NCBI GenBank assembly: GCA_030770425.1 | Contig: JASJFT010000107.1 | Location: 62,001-126,000 of the forward strand | DNA from: Darksidea phi | Taxonomy: Eukaryota > Ascomycota > Dothideomycetes > Pleosporales > Lentitheciaceae | Length of the DNA: 64,000 bases | Direction of reading: 5' to 3' | Shown here: positions 1-11,379 of the stretch, piece after piece | How the letters are laid out: every line of letters begins with the position of its first letter | Position numbering within the stretch: position 1 is the stretch's first letter | Notes under the pieces: model-generated | Databases searched by the model: none | Seen by the model: only the letters and a program-made list of their open reading frames with translations | Told to the model about the DNA's origin: nothing | Translations under genes and position numbers: made by a program

Positions 1-2095
1 CAGCCCGGTACCACCCGTGACGAGAAGTGGCAAGTTATGTGACGTGTTTCGCAATGCAGGCCTAGAGACTGCAGGAGTGGCTCGAAGCGGCAGTACCACG
101 ACAGGTGGTGCGTTATGGTCCTTGAGCTCGTGTTGAGGCAGGATAATTAGTGAGCACGCGTCGTGGAACGTCGTTGGACGTTCTACACATGTTTCACAGA
201 CCCGCCTTCGCCAGGGTTCGCTACAGGATTTGAGTCAGGCTACTTCGCGGAGACTGACGTGAGTGAATTGGAGCCATGTAATGATAGTAGATGTGTGGTT
301 CAAATATTGTGATGTGTTGACTAACCTGTACATGTTGGCTGCAGCATGTGCCTAGTCGGGGGGAAGTACAGGTATGTACGTGAACTGCGTGATTGTGTAC
401 TGGAATGGTGGCGAGAGCGACATTGAAGCATACGCAGTCGGATTGGCCCACTCGTAGGTTGGACAAGGAATATGGTAACGTCGGTGGGCTTGGGTGCGTA
501 AAGCAGAGTATTGTAGGATGTGGCTCTGCGGCTTCGGGCTGTCTGGTAGGTGCGCTAGAACATTCCCAAAGTCGCAGGTAGGCAGCGAAGATATTAGACG
601 TATGCAGGTTGCCGGTTTAGGTGGTTATGTGGCTTGCTACTGCGCAGCGGAATTGTATCTGACTCGAGGTTGGGAGGACGTGTCGTACAGGCTTTGGACG
701 CTGCATGCGGGGAAACGGGGGCATACGGGTGTGTCTGAAGAGATTGGTATGACGAAGTCGGGGAAGAGGGAGATCGGCGCACTGTTGCTCAGCAGATGGT
801 GGTCAATGAGTGGATCAAAAGCGGTTGAATGCCGCCTTAGTAGTGATCGGCAACCGGCCGGGGTATTAGGCTTCAGACTTGAAGTTGCATTTGTTGGGTA
901 CACTTTTCGCGGACCTATCCATAGAAAGCTTGGTTGACCTGTAATGTCTCGGAAATTCTAACTACTTGGAAAACGTGAAAGTTGTTAGCATCAAGAGTAG
1001 ATCAAGACTGATGATGAGCGGGAGTTGTAGTGCGAGTTAGTATAAGGTCAAGCGAGCACAGATATTTTTGTGTCACCTCTCACTATCGTTACACTCTTGT
1101 GCCATGATTTTATGCATGGTCGTCGGGGATTGCGCGGAAGTGGGTGAAGATCCGGTTCCACGAAGCATCTCGGCAGGGTAGGGTCTGCAAATAACTGGGA
1201 AAGGGAGCACGTCTGCAGCTTGGTTGTTCTAGGGATGGACAAAGCACCCGAGTGTGCATGTATGCCGTGCGCTATCCGCAAACCGCATACGTGGAAATTG
1301 CAGCTTAGGCTGAGTCCACATGGAGGGCCGGGGGTACGTTGCGTAGCGCGACTAGAGCCTAAAGCTCCAAAGGCTTTAGGGAGAAGGACCAACTCTTAGT
1401 GTGTTGATTAGATTTCAGGAAATATGAAGCGTACGACGTCAATGGGTGTATGCAACCCAGGCACATGGACACCTCGACCCCGGAGATACATGGGCTGAGA
1501 TCCAGAGACTCGGTCTGTGAACAAGGTTTCGATTGGTGGATACCTCGGCGATGTAGATCGGGTGCCGATGAAGTGCTCTGAGCACCCTTCGACAGCATGT
1601 CTAACATTCAGTGCTCAGTGATGAACGATCTTAGAGCAGGTAACAGAGAGGCTCGATTCTCTTCCGTTCAGCATATTATTACGTACATCCAAGATTATGC
1701 ATGCGAAAGCCGGAGCCGTTCTGCTTCAAAGATCAACCGGGGCAATGATTGTACGAGACCGCCGAGCCAATTCTGCAGAGTAGCAAACAATGTGGGTCAT
1801 AAATTGGCGTGGGGGTCGCACTGCGGGGAGATATAAGAGACGAGACATAGGCTGTACAAAAACAGCCCCAGACTTCCCCAGAGATACTCTCCACACTCTC
1901 CACACTTCATTACCGTTAGTACACAGCCAGTTGCTGTTGTCTCATATCGCAGACCTCATACGAAGAGGGTTTCCTTCCTCGCACAAGCAGCCACATCGAC
2001 GCCGCCTTCACTGGGTAAGCTACTACCGGTACTGTTGCGAATCTGGGGCTTACCGTAAAACCAGTTTTGATATCACTATCCAACACCGCTTCGAT
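1..2095. other. Left-edge region without a recognisable gene
   Basis: Several open frames up to about 147 codons exist on both strands, for example 494..937 (+) and 1048..1392 (-). None shows a domain, signal peptide or repeat I recognise, and frames open on opposite strands overlap one another. A TATA-like stretch near 1829..1835 could belong to the small gene starting at 2096. I see no tRNA and no mobile-element ends here. Confidence 0.5.
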
Positions 2096-2338
2096 ATGTG
2101 CTTTTTTGAGAAGATTCATTACACACCCTGCGGTCACAACGAGAAGGGTCGCCTTATTCAGCACTGCCATTTCGCCCGGAACGATCCCGGTCACCAATGT
2201 TTCGGCGCCTGGAACTATCGCGGTACATACGAGCAGCACGAGACAGAGTGCAGGGACTGTGTTGAAAAAAGAAGGAGATGGGGCACGAACGGGTTGGGGT
2301 CCGCCAGCACCATGTACGGAATCGCCAATAGACAGTAA
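2096..2338 (+). CDS. Small Cys/His protein of the MC...CGH type
   Basis: This is an 80-residue protein of unknown function. I take the start at the ATG opening with MCFFEKIHYTPCGH, because this Met-Cys opening followed by Cys-Gly-His recurs in two other proteins of this window (50597 and 51678). The open frame itself continues upstream. Cysteines and histidines are spaced like a small zinc-binding fold (CGH, HCHF, HQC, CRDC), and the C-terminus is basic. There is no signal peptide or membrane segment. I know similar short proteins only as hypothetical proteins of dothideomycetes; metal binding is inference. An upstream 5' extension or intron cannot be excluded. Confidence 0.55.
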   Translation: MCFFEKIHYTPCGHNEKGRLIQHCHFARNDPGHQCFGAWNYRGTYEQHETECRDCVEKRRRWGTNGLGSASTMYGIANRQ

Positions 2339-3124
2339 GGTCATTTATTATGCGTTATTGGTTTGACCGGGCCGCCAATTCCACAAACGCCTAGGGCCAG
2401 ATATCCCGACTACTATCTCCCAGCTGGGTGGGAACGTCTTGTACAGAGTATTAGATATTCGCTGTCGTGGTCTCTCCACGATTGTCATTGAGGAATTTCT
2501 GTCTTCGTAACTTTGTTGACTTTTGGCCACAAAACTTCTCTTCCCGTATTAACAGCCTGTAAATACCAATGTGGTGATATGTCATGTGCCTCATAACAGC
2601 CTGGTCGCTTTCGTACGCGTTTGTACGCTTGTCAGTACATTTTGGTATAAAACGCCTAAGCAGGATTTCTCCATGAATACTAATCCAAGGCTGGGTTAGC
2701 ACGAGCTTTAATGGACTGCACAGCATCTCTCAAATTCGTGTACGATACCATTTGGCTTTCGTAATGCCTTGGTTACGGAATCGTGTGCAAGACCCTAGCC
2801 GTCGCCTGAGTTAGATAAGTTCGGGATTCGTATAGTGAGCATCTAAGTTTCTCTTAACACTATAAGCCACGGCATGGATCCCATCTCGAACCCAAAAGAA
2901 GGGCTCGTCAACGCAGTGTAAGCCGTTCACTGTGATTGTTTAGTTGAGCGAAAACTCAAGTTCGTGGTCATCGAACACATGAGAGCTCAAGACACGCCGT
3001 TGACATTGGAGTAGTATTTAAAGTAGTGATAGACACACAAGGAAAGTCCTCTATGGAACGTTAAGCAGCATCTTGTCAGCGCCGATGGACCGTAGAGCCC
3101 TGGGCGCTCGCACTTAGAGTATGC

Positions 3125-3700
3125 TTAAAGACTCGAGTTGCCCTCGGCTTGAAGTCGCCCCACAATGTTGTAGCGCTTGGTAAAGAAAGTGTGCCAGTCA
3201 TTAAGGACCTGCTGTTCCTTCTCAGAGAGAGTGGAATAGTCGGAGATGCAGTCCTCTGGCTTTAGCGAAGAAAGGCCAAGGGCGCGATTCGGTTCTTTCC
3301 CTGCAAATACTGGCGGAGTATAGAGTTAGCTTGGTGCGACAAAGCGACTCGGACAGTAGTGCACTGCGTATTGAGGCTAGACGAACCATGATACTGCTTG
3401 CCGGGTGCGTAAGTGTCCTTGCCGCTTACGTCAAAGACATCGTTCTGATGACCCATTAGTCTTTCAGCAGAATAGTTAGCAGATAGCCTTACCTTGATAG
3501 CCACCAATGTAGGAAACCCCTCATTCGTACCTATGATTGACTTATAAGCTTCACAGCCGTCAACGGAACATACTGAAAGTGCCCCCACCGTCACATTTGG
3601 AAAGATAATCGCGGGTGATGATGTCGTCTTTTGGAGGAGCCAGGTCGACTGGCTGCTTAGGAGCAAACCGCTCTTTCTGTTGGCCTGCACTATCAGACAT
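3125..3700 (-). CDS. MAPR/Dap1-type cytochrome b5-like heme/steroid-binding protein
   Basis: Four exons (3589..3700, 3493..3530, 3387..3444, 3125..3309) join in frame into a 130-residue protein. The introns are 58, 48 and 77 nt; the 48-nt intron is a multiple of three and reads open. The protein carries the membrane-associated progesterone-receptor (MAPR) signature: a VFDVSGKDTYAPGKQYHVFAG core, then a Leu/Lys/Pro-Glu-Asp stretch and a C-terminal NDWHTFFTKRYNIVG. In yeast Dap1 and animal PGRMC1 this fold binds heme and supports cytochrome P450 enzymes of sterol synthesis. No N-terminal membrane anchor is seen, so this may be a soluble family member. It ends about 410 bp beyond the convergently oriented end of nothing obvious; the agmatinase gene lies upstream on the same strand. 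Confidence 0.92.
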
Positions 3701-4111
3701 GGCGAGGAATTTTTGAAGGGAGAGTGATGAAAGCGAACTGCTGTAAAGGCGTTGAGATGAAGCGAGTAGGACAGGAAGCTGAGAATGCGACCTCGGAAGG
3801 TGGGGTTAGCGCCATAACCATAGCCACAGCACAGCCACAACTCTTGACTTTTCGTCTCCGCCATTATTCATCCCTCCCTCCTTATGACCGCATCTCTCAA
3901 TCGCTGTCAGAACATCATCAACACTGTACACATAGCTGTGCGATAAGTGAGAGTCACCTAAGTTCTATTTTGCCTATTTACAGTTCACAGCTCCATCACG
4001 CTTGTATGCCGCCAGTGAAACTGGACGACACCCATAACTTCCTTAAAGGCTGTAGAGGCTGTTGGACAATGAAGCCCAGAAGAGCTGTGGCCGATCTCTT
4101 GACAAAATATG

Positions 4112-6040
4112 CTACACCAAGGCTTTTACTGGCTGGGCAACCATCAAACGAAGCAGCGACTGGACCACTTCAGCTGCTGCAAGAACGGTTGTCTCCCCAG
4201 GATTGTCGTAGATCGGTGCGACTTCGACTAGACGGAGTCATTAGAACAACCCAACTCTAGCTTCTGTGCTTTTAGATTTCCTTACCTACGTCTCCACCCA
4301 CCACCTCCAGCCCCTCAAGGCCATCGAGGATCGCTAGCAGCTCACGCGTCGTCCAGCCGCCTACCTCCGCAGTTCCCGTTGCTAGCATAGACTGTCAGTA
4401 CACGGTTTTCTTACCATCGTGTCGCAAATATGCGCGACTAAACTTACCAGGGGCGAATGCCGGATCGAGAACGTCTATATCCACCGAGATATAAACTTTC
4501 GATCCGGAAACCCTCTGCTTTATCTTTTCTATAACGCCGGAAACGCCTGTGCGATCGATTTCTCTAGCTTTAACCATTTGGAAACCGCATCGAACGTCAT
4601 TTCTGAGATCTCCCTTTGGGCGCATCATTGGTGCACGAATGCCTGCGTGTATCGAAGTGTTCCGAATCAAGCCTTCCTCGTGGGCAATATGTAGAAATGT
4701 GCCATGATTGACTCCTCTGTACAACGACTCAGCATGCTCCTTTATTGAAGCGTGCACAACTTACGCATAGTAGGAGATGCCTCCTCCAAGCACCTTTGGA
4801 TCCCAGGTATCTATCGGCCGTATCATTAGTGCCTGGCAACATATGACTCATCCTTCCTTACCAATATGGCTATCGAAGTGTATGACGCTGACATCGCCCC
4901 AGTGCTGGTATGTTGAACGTAATGCGGAGAGCGTTGTGGTATGGTCTCCGCCTAAAGCAATTATTCTCGGCGTGGGATATTCAGTGGAGTGGGCGGGTCG
5001 GCCTGAAACAACCTGTACCACGTTTGTCAGACCACATACAACTACCTCTTCCGGGGAGAAATATCGGCTTTCTGACATTGTGAGTGGCGTCAAGTTGCTT
5101 CAGAGCCGCTGTGTTGTCCTTCCCGCCGCTGTTAGCCGACTTGTACCCCTCAACAGCGACAGGTTTTCGTACAAGGAAGGTCAACGGAGCATCCCCGCAA
5201 TCGACAATCTTAGCCCAATCAAGAAAGACGTTTTCTCCTGTACGAAACGGATTCGCAGTCAGCTTGTTTCGGCACAGTGCAGGACACAGCATCATGAAGG
5301 TTCCGGAATTCGGAAGTAGTCTCGTTCAGCAGATTCGTACTCCTGGAAGTGGGTGTGACCAGAGTACTACATGACGGAAAAACAGCATATTGTAACATGC
5401 GGTCCAACATACACGCTCTCGCTCGCTTGTTCAGGGTACTCGGGTGCGCTATGCGGTGATGCACTAAATCTTGTGCGAATCATGACACACGATCTAGGAC
5501 GATGTGCAGCCCAAAAGATATTCACTTGCCTGTATATACACTCCAAGCCGCCTCTGAACTTATTCTTTGTGAGCCTTGTCGAATGCCTCTAGGTCCGAAC
5601 CGAGCTCCGGGCCTCGCCGTCACACCCTACTGTATGTCAGCTATATCATTGAATCACACCAGCCCCACCTATCAGTAGTACTGCTGGCTACTACCAACTC
5701 TGCGCTTTGCCTGAAATTAATGCATACTTGCGAGACGATCTGTCACAAAGCACGAGCTTTGTGTTTGTGATAGGGACCAACTCACGGTGTCAAACGGCGC
5801 ACCCAAGATCGCGATGTCGTACTTTTCGACTTCTTCGTTCTCTCCAGCCAGACAATGCACATACGGCAAATTAGCGTAGGTCGTCAGTCCAGCAAAAGCT
5901 GATCCAATTGTGATGTCGATGTCACTTTGTCCGAATACTCTTTGCTCCGGGAAACCGGAGATGGGCGGAAATGCGATTTCGCGGGTCGTTGCCAGAACGA
6001 AGAGCGATGCTGTAATTGAGACCCGATTGAAAAGAGCCAT
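4112..6040 (-). CDS. Agmatinase-like ureohydrolase with N-terminal signal peptide
   Basis: Nine exons (5786..6040, 5530..5626, 5173..5237, 5077..5118, 4862..5012, 4765..4810, 4448..4716, 4286..4381, 4112..4227) join in frame to 378 residues. It is a ureohydrolase, the family that splits agmatine or related guanidino compounds to urea plus an amine. The manganese-ligand motifs are all present: GGDHT, HFDSHIDTWD and SVDIDVLDPAFAPG. Residues 1-25 form a hydrophobic signal-peptide-like N-terminus, so secretion or vacuolar entry is likely, as for several fungal agmatinases. Intron 2 (5238..5529) is unusually long at 292 nt and uses a GC-AG donor (CAG|GCAAGT). All other introns are GT-AG, 48-159 nt. 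The substrate cannot be fixed from sequence. Confidence 0.9.
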
Positions 6041-7111
6041 CCTCTCAAGATGGGGAAATAGAATTGGACAATACCGTTAGAGGCTTTTGTTTCCTCTTTA
6101 TCATCGCTCACAATTGGTGACATCGTCAGTGCTAGTGACGAACAGGGAAGGTCCACGCGAGGAACCCCTCAGACGACGTGGACGGAAATGGTTAGAAATC
6201 ATGTGACGCCAGCTCAGCCCACTATACAAAAACCTCAAACTATTTTTTCGAATGAGTAGCGGCCATCGCGTCATCAAACTCGCGGAATAACCCAAAAAGG
6301 TGACATAAAAAGGCATTTCGTCCCGAATACCTTGAAACGCAAGAAGGCCGTTGGTTACAGTCATTGCCTGAGGCGTCACGGCATGACTGCGAGGGTAACG
6401 ACCCGAGCCTCATGAAAGAGGGCGTGGCGCGTGCCATGATGTTGAGCGGTAGCGATAGTAGTCTACCAGAGTCGAGAGCAGCCAGAAACATGACCTGCTG
6501 CCTGCTCAATGTCCTATAAAACTTCTTCATCGGCGGAGCGTTGCACTCCATCCTCCATCCTCCACGAGATGACCAGGTATCCGCGAGTCTATAATGTTAT
6601 CTCGAAGCTCTACAACCTAGCCAACAGTTCGCTAGTTACACCTGGTGCTTGCGCTCCCGTAGTGGTTAAAAAATGCTTCAAACTGTCGGAAATAGGCGAA
6701 ACTGGTCCGTAATATTATCTATTCTAGTATACCTCGCCAACTTACTTCCTAAAAATACAAGAAACCCAAAGCCAAAACAGAATGCATTGAAAGTTAGTTT
6801 ATTTTAATACCCACTGTAAATTCGTGCTTTATGTTATGGCAACTGACGAGAACGACTCCGTCATCGACCTCCGCCAACATGGCAAATTTGCAGCATGTGT
6901 GACGATAGTGTTTGTCGCAAATGAATATGTACCCAACGATAAAGTCGATGAATGCAAGAGGATGGATGGGCAAGGATAAGCACATTGACTTGGTTCGTGA
7001 GCGGTGCAGCGACGGCACCTTCACTTACAGTAGTTTCATGCGCGCTGGGCAAAACATCGCACTCTAAAAAGCCAGTTCTAGGGTCTAATAATTCTTAATC
7101 GTTTAAGTGAT
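6041..7111. other. Intergenic region, no gene recognised
   Basis: This is the presumed promoter of the agmatinase-like gene plus the 3' flank of the membrane-protein gene that ends at 7112. The short open frames present (up to about 100 codons) show no recognisable motif and overlap on opposite strands. Confidence 0.4.
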
Positions 7112-8747
7112 CTATCCTCTTAGTCTCCCCCAGCCTGCATGATTCTTCCTGGCAACCAATGCCGCTTCGTCATCGCTATCGCCGTTCCTTTGATCGGCAC
7201 TTTTCACGCTCTCCCCCTCCGTGATGTCATCTATGCTTCTGCTTTTAACTACTGTCCTCGTATCTCCTTTTAAATCCCGCTCTAACCCAATTTCCAGATC
7301 CGATTGCGAGTACTCCCGATCCCTCTCGTACTCGGGCAAGGGCTCGCTTACGACGTGGAAGGCCTCTGTGACTCTGATCTCATTCGGTGCGAAAGAGACG
7401 GTGCGATCTGAGCGCTGTGGGAATGTTTTCGTAGCGGAGATGTGGCTACGGAGCTCGACGAGGGAGTGGCCTTGTGCGTGGCTGCGCGAGGCGGACCTGT
7501 TGCCGGACGTAGAGAGATCTGACGAAGCGAATTCTTGGGCGAGGGCGGCGTTGCCGGTCTTGCGAGAGGAAGAGACGGCGATGCGCTTGATGAGGTTTGC
7601 CATTGTCATTTCGATGTTGAGCTTCACGATGTACGCAAGGGGATGGAATTGGATGTAGCTATTCCATGTCAGCAACTAACTTCTTCCGTGGATAGGAATG
7701 AAATACTTACACGAAAGAGTTTGGTATCGACATTGCAGCTATAATCATAACATCCATGAGTAGGGAGAAACCGATGATGCGTTGATTGAAGCGAAGGAGC
7801 TTGTTGTACTTTTGCAGACCGTTGTTGATGAGATTCGCCTTGACGGTTTTCAAAAAGTACCAGTTTAGCAATCCATCGATGATAAGATAAAGGACCTTCT
7901 CGATGCGGTCCCAAATCTCGTTTATTAGTATATACCTAGAAGGAATTAGCATTTGGAAGAGACGTATATGGTAGCACTTCTAAGAGCACTTACCGCTCAC
8001 TAATCTGCAGCCGAGCAGGTATCCATATATTATAAACACTGATATTGATCGCAGTCACGATGACCGCCGTCCAGATCATAATCATTTTCGAGTGTCCACG
8101 ATCTGGAACAATGATCCGAATGCGGTTGATGATAATCTGAAGAAGCAGCTGCACCTGAATGCACCACCAGAACACTAAATGAGGTCAATATCAAAGCAAA
8201 GATAGGAAGTGTTTGCAGCTGCGCTTTCCCGAAGCGATGGTATACTTACGAATTGTGAAGTAGAAAACGAAGCCTATGAATTTGTTAGCAAGCTATACAG
8301 AATCAATGGCTACCTAAAACTTACTGGCGCTGATAAATTTCAAAAGATGTAGGAAGCATTCCACGCTCATCAAGAAAGAGACCAGCAGCTCCAGCCAAAT
8401 CAGCCACACATAGACGCTCCGTAAGGGTGACCTGGAACTTTTCGTTTGTCCATATCCGAGATAGATGGCGATAATGGCATTGACGAGGGTCAATGCGAAG
8501 ATAACGGATGCAATGACAATATCAGCGCCTGTGATGGGCTGATTGTGGAAATCTGTATCAGAGGACAATATGTCAGCGTATGGGACCGGAAAATAGTTTT
8601 CAAGTCATAAAAATGCCGTTCGAGAATTTCTCCAGTCATAACGGGAAGTCCGAGAAACATGAGCTCTTCGTATACTGATTACATACCATGAGGAATAAAC
8701 GGGCCCCAGGGCTTGAAGCTCGCATTCGGTCTGAACTCATCGTTCAT
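7112..8747 (-). CDS. Fungal multi-pass integral membrane protein
   Basis: Six exons (8687..8747, 8325..8552, 8250..8273, 7994..8174, 7711..7935, 7112..7658) join in frame to 421 residues. I count about seven hydrophobic segments in residues 30-280, beginning with DIVIASVIFALTLVNAIIA. They are followed by a soluble, Ser/Arg-rich cytosolic tail of about 140 residues ending in HAGWGRLRG. A conserved-looking central stretch (INISVYNIWIPARLQISERY) matches hypothetical membrane proteins I know from many dothideomycetes. No function is established. The 7-TM layout resembles receptor-like proteins, but no ligand or G-protein contact can be claimed. The start is the ATG opening MNDEFRPNASF, whose short exon ends at a clean GTATGT donor. 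Confidence 0.8.
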
Positions 8748-10115
8748 CGTACTCAGAGTTGGCCACAGTTGTAGGTCAAGCCGTGGGGTAGAGTAGACTT
8801 GTTGTCCGGGGTGGTCATGCAGACGACAAGCGACAGAAAAAGCATGGAGCGATATCGTTATTCAACAATCGCTTCAACGGAACTAACAAAGGAGGTGTTC
8901 GAGCTTCTTGCCCACGGAATGTGCCACAAGGGCAAATTGGGGAGGAGAGAGGACGAGGGTCGACGCATGTACATGAACGGTTCTGCATTTGATCAATTTG
9001 TCCCAAAAGTTTGTCATGCAGGACGCGTACAAGAAACCTCCCGTATCCGACACGTGCGCCAGACTGTTTCAAATGCAGGCCTCATCGCTGAACAGCAGAA
9101 TCCTTCAACCAGTCCTGTCGCGTCAGACGTGCAGATCGCCACCCCGGAACTGCTAGTGCCTTCAGGATCCCGCATCGCAAACTTTAATTCTAGTCGCGCG
9201 GAGGCAAGGACGCACGAAAGGGGTATAGCTGCTGTATTATAGATCGGAAAAGTGTGCTTGGTGCCCTAGCCCATGAATGACTTGGCCGAGAGAACGATCA
9301 ACAGAGCTCGAGACCTCAAGGCTTGCAGTTTCCACGACGCTCCGATGCACGCCGTAACGGCTAAACATCGGCGAGAAGGCCTCCGGAGGTTTATTCACTC
9401 GCTTGCATAGAAGGCCCGTTCTGAAGCTTGAAAGTGGCGGTCCTACCAGACCATTTGGTAGATGCAGGATTGATGTTTGGTGTGATTTGCGCCGCTCACC
9501 GCATCGCAGATGCGGGCGCAGGGTGCATAAGCATCGGCCGTCTAGCATCCACGTTACGCATAAACGAGGAGGGTTAATATTGTTTGGGTCTAAACGTCTA
9601 CCCCAGAACCACCTCACAGGAATCCGCCATATAGAGCAGCAAACGAGGATCGTCATGCGCTGCCACGAAACTCGGGTGTCCAGGTCCGCGGCGCTCCGTG
9701 CCTTCGGTCTGAGCGGTGGCGGTATTTGTAGCCAAACTTTAACGGAAGCGCCGTCGCTACACCTTCTCTAAATGCCACGCGTCAGCCCGTCCGACGAGCC
9801 TCAACATGGGACGAATGCGCGGAGTTAATGGAGCAAGTTTACCTAGACTAAAGTCGTGTGATTGGCTTAGAAAACCAAGGCTGAAGGAGTAGCTGTGGCA
9901 AATAACACACTCGATGATAGCTATAACTCTAGACCTAGGCTCCATCAGCCAGCAGCATTGGTTCCTAGGGACAGATCTAGAAGACAGACAATTCTTCCTA
10001 TGCTGCCGGATGCACTGTATGAGGGATGAGACGTCGTTGTTGTTGCCCTTGCGAAGATCCTCCGAGCCCTGGAAAATCACCATGGCTCCTTGCATCAGCT
10101 GGCCGCTATCCCTAG
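8748..10115. other. Gene-poor stretch between membrane-protein gene and HET remnant
   Basis: Open frames at 8799..9242 (+), 9237..9656 (-) and 9403..9771 (+) are 120-147 codons long but overlap on opposite strands and show no family motif. The right end (about 9950-10115) may contain the more decayed 5' part of the HET gene remnant that becomes readable at 10130. Confidence 0.4.
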
Positions 10116-10129
10116 CGGGGTCAGATAAT

Positions 10130-10450
10130 ATCAACAAGGACCTACACTATGAAGCCCTCTCGTATTACGTATGGAGCGACGGAAACGGAAGGCTGCCCAT
10201 TTAGGTGCATAAGGCAACGACGATCCCTACTCGGAACCTCCACACTGCCTCTAAAAATCTCCGTTTCCTCGGTCTGCCACGAGTCATTTGAGCTGAGCCT
10301 TTGCGAATCAATCAAAAGGAGTTAACCGAAAGGAGCAGTCAGCTCGCGATGATGGGTGATACTTACGCGCAAACAGCTCGTATCATTGTTTATCTCGCAA
10401 AAGGTTTCGACGGCTGCAAGCTCGCGATGAAAGCCATGGCGCCCTAGCGG
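10130..10450 (+). pseudogene. HET-domain (heterokaryon incompatibility) gene remnant
   Basis: One reading frame carries recognisable HET-domain blocks. HYEALSY is followed by a VW core with one extra Tyr (usual form YEALSYVWG), then TRNLHTASKNLRFL. RVI-stop-AEPLRINQ stands where the family has RxxWADALCINQ, and RSSQLAMMGDTYAQTARIIVYL follows. Two stops lie in the same frame at 10202..10204 (TAG) and 10289..10291 (TGA); the second falls exactly on the invariant Trp, as a TGG-to-TGA change would give. The Cys of CINQ is now Arg. A third stop follows near 10445. HET domains trigger incompatibility cell death in fungi; this copy cannot encode one. The 5' and 3' limits are unclear. Confidence 0.8.
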
Positions 10451-10507
10451 CGAAATCCCTTTGAATCGGACATTGCAGATGGTGCGAGCTAGCGTAATAT
10501 CATGCCA

Positions 10508-10600
10508 GCTAGACAGGGGACGGGAAGAATTTTCGGCTATGTACCCAGTAGTAGCCCTAGCTGCATACAGAATTGAAATCCTTCCCGCCTCCTGTCTAGC
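10508..10600. repeat. Imperfect inverted repeat, hairpin-forming
   Basis: The left arm 10508..10533 begins GCTAGACAGG. The right arm 10575..10600 is its reverse complement with three differences over about 26 bp, all transitions. The loop is about 41 nt. No target-site duplication is obvious, so it may be a MITE remnant or an RNA hairpin downstream of the HET remnant. Confidence 0.55.
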
Positions 10601-11379
10601 AATCTGCTAGTGGCAAGATTCACGGTTTCTGGAAAGATCGCTGATCAGATTTTTGGAAGCCCCGGTACTTGACATCTAAGAGTTTAAACTCGCTAAGCGA
10701 GACACGGAACGGCGATTCCGCGATGCCGTTTCTGAAGAAGAAATCGTTCGTAAAGAGGGCTACCGTACGAATGCAGATGGATCAAGATATCTTAATACTC
10801 GTATTCTATTCAGGAATTGGGTATTCTTCGCTAGGAACGGACTATCTCTATCGTACCTCAATGTACTGGAGAACCTCCCTGTGCGTGACGCGGCAAACCT
10901 GCTCGGTAAGGCGTACGGTGCCCTCGGTCTTACTCAACGAGTTTCCCTTCAAGTTTCGACCCTACTACATGCTTCGGTTAAAAGGGCTGTACCTACTCCA
11001 TCGCGCTGATCGAGTATGAACTTACCGGCCGCTGGTAGTTCCTAGCTTTTGTGATGCAAGCCCAAAACTCAAATTGCCATCCTGGGTGCGTGGTTGGTCA
11101 GGTAAAGGCAGCCACGAGATTACCTTAGAATCCCTACCGCGCGCAGATGGCGAAACAGGAAAATATTCTCCGGGCTAAATGAGCGAATAAAGCTTGCAGA
11201 CTTACGGGAATGAATCGCAAGGAGGACGATAGTGACTATATCCATTCTATCTTCTCGGGGCTGTGGCTGGTTTACTAGTTTGGGAAAGGAATACACTGGT
11301 CGGGTACCGGATATATGCGTGCCCAGACGCGTGAGCCATTACAAACGGTCATATTGTGTTAGCTAGGTCTAGCAGTCTA

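Noticed and set aside
494..937. 147-codon open frame near the left edge
   Set aside because: No motif or domain; overlapping frames are open on the opposite strand; unusual Gly/Arg/Trp composition suggests chance openness.
3724..4260. 178-codon plus-strand frame
   Set aside because: It lies opposite the last exon of the agmatinase-like gene and the promoter of the MAPR gene, and has no motif of its own.
8799..9242. 147-codon plus-strand frame
   Set aside because: No recognised motif, no supporting splice structure, and an opposite frame is also open.
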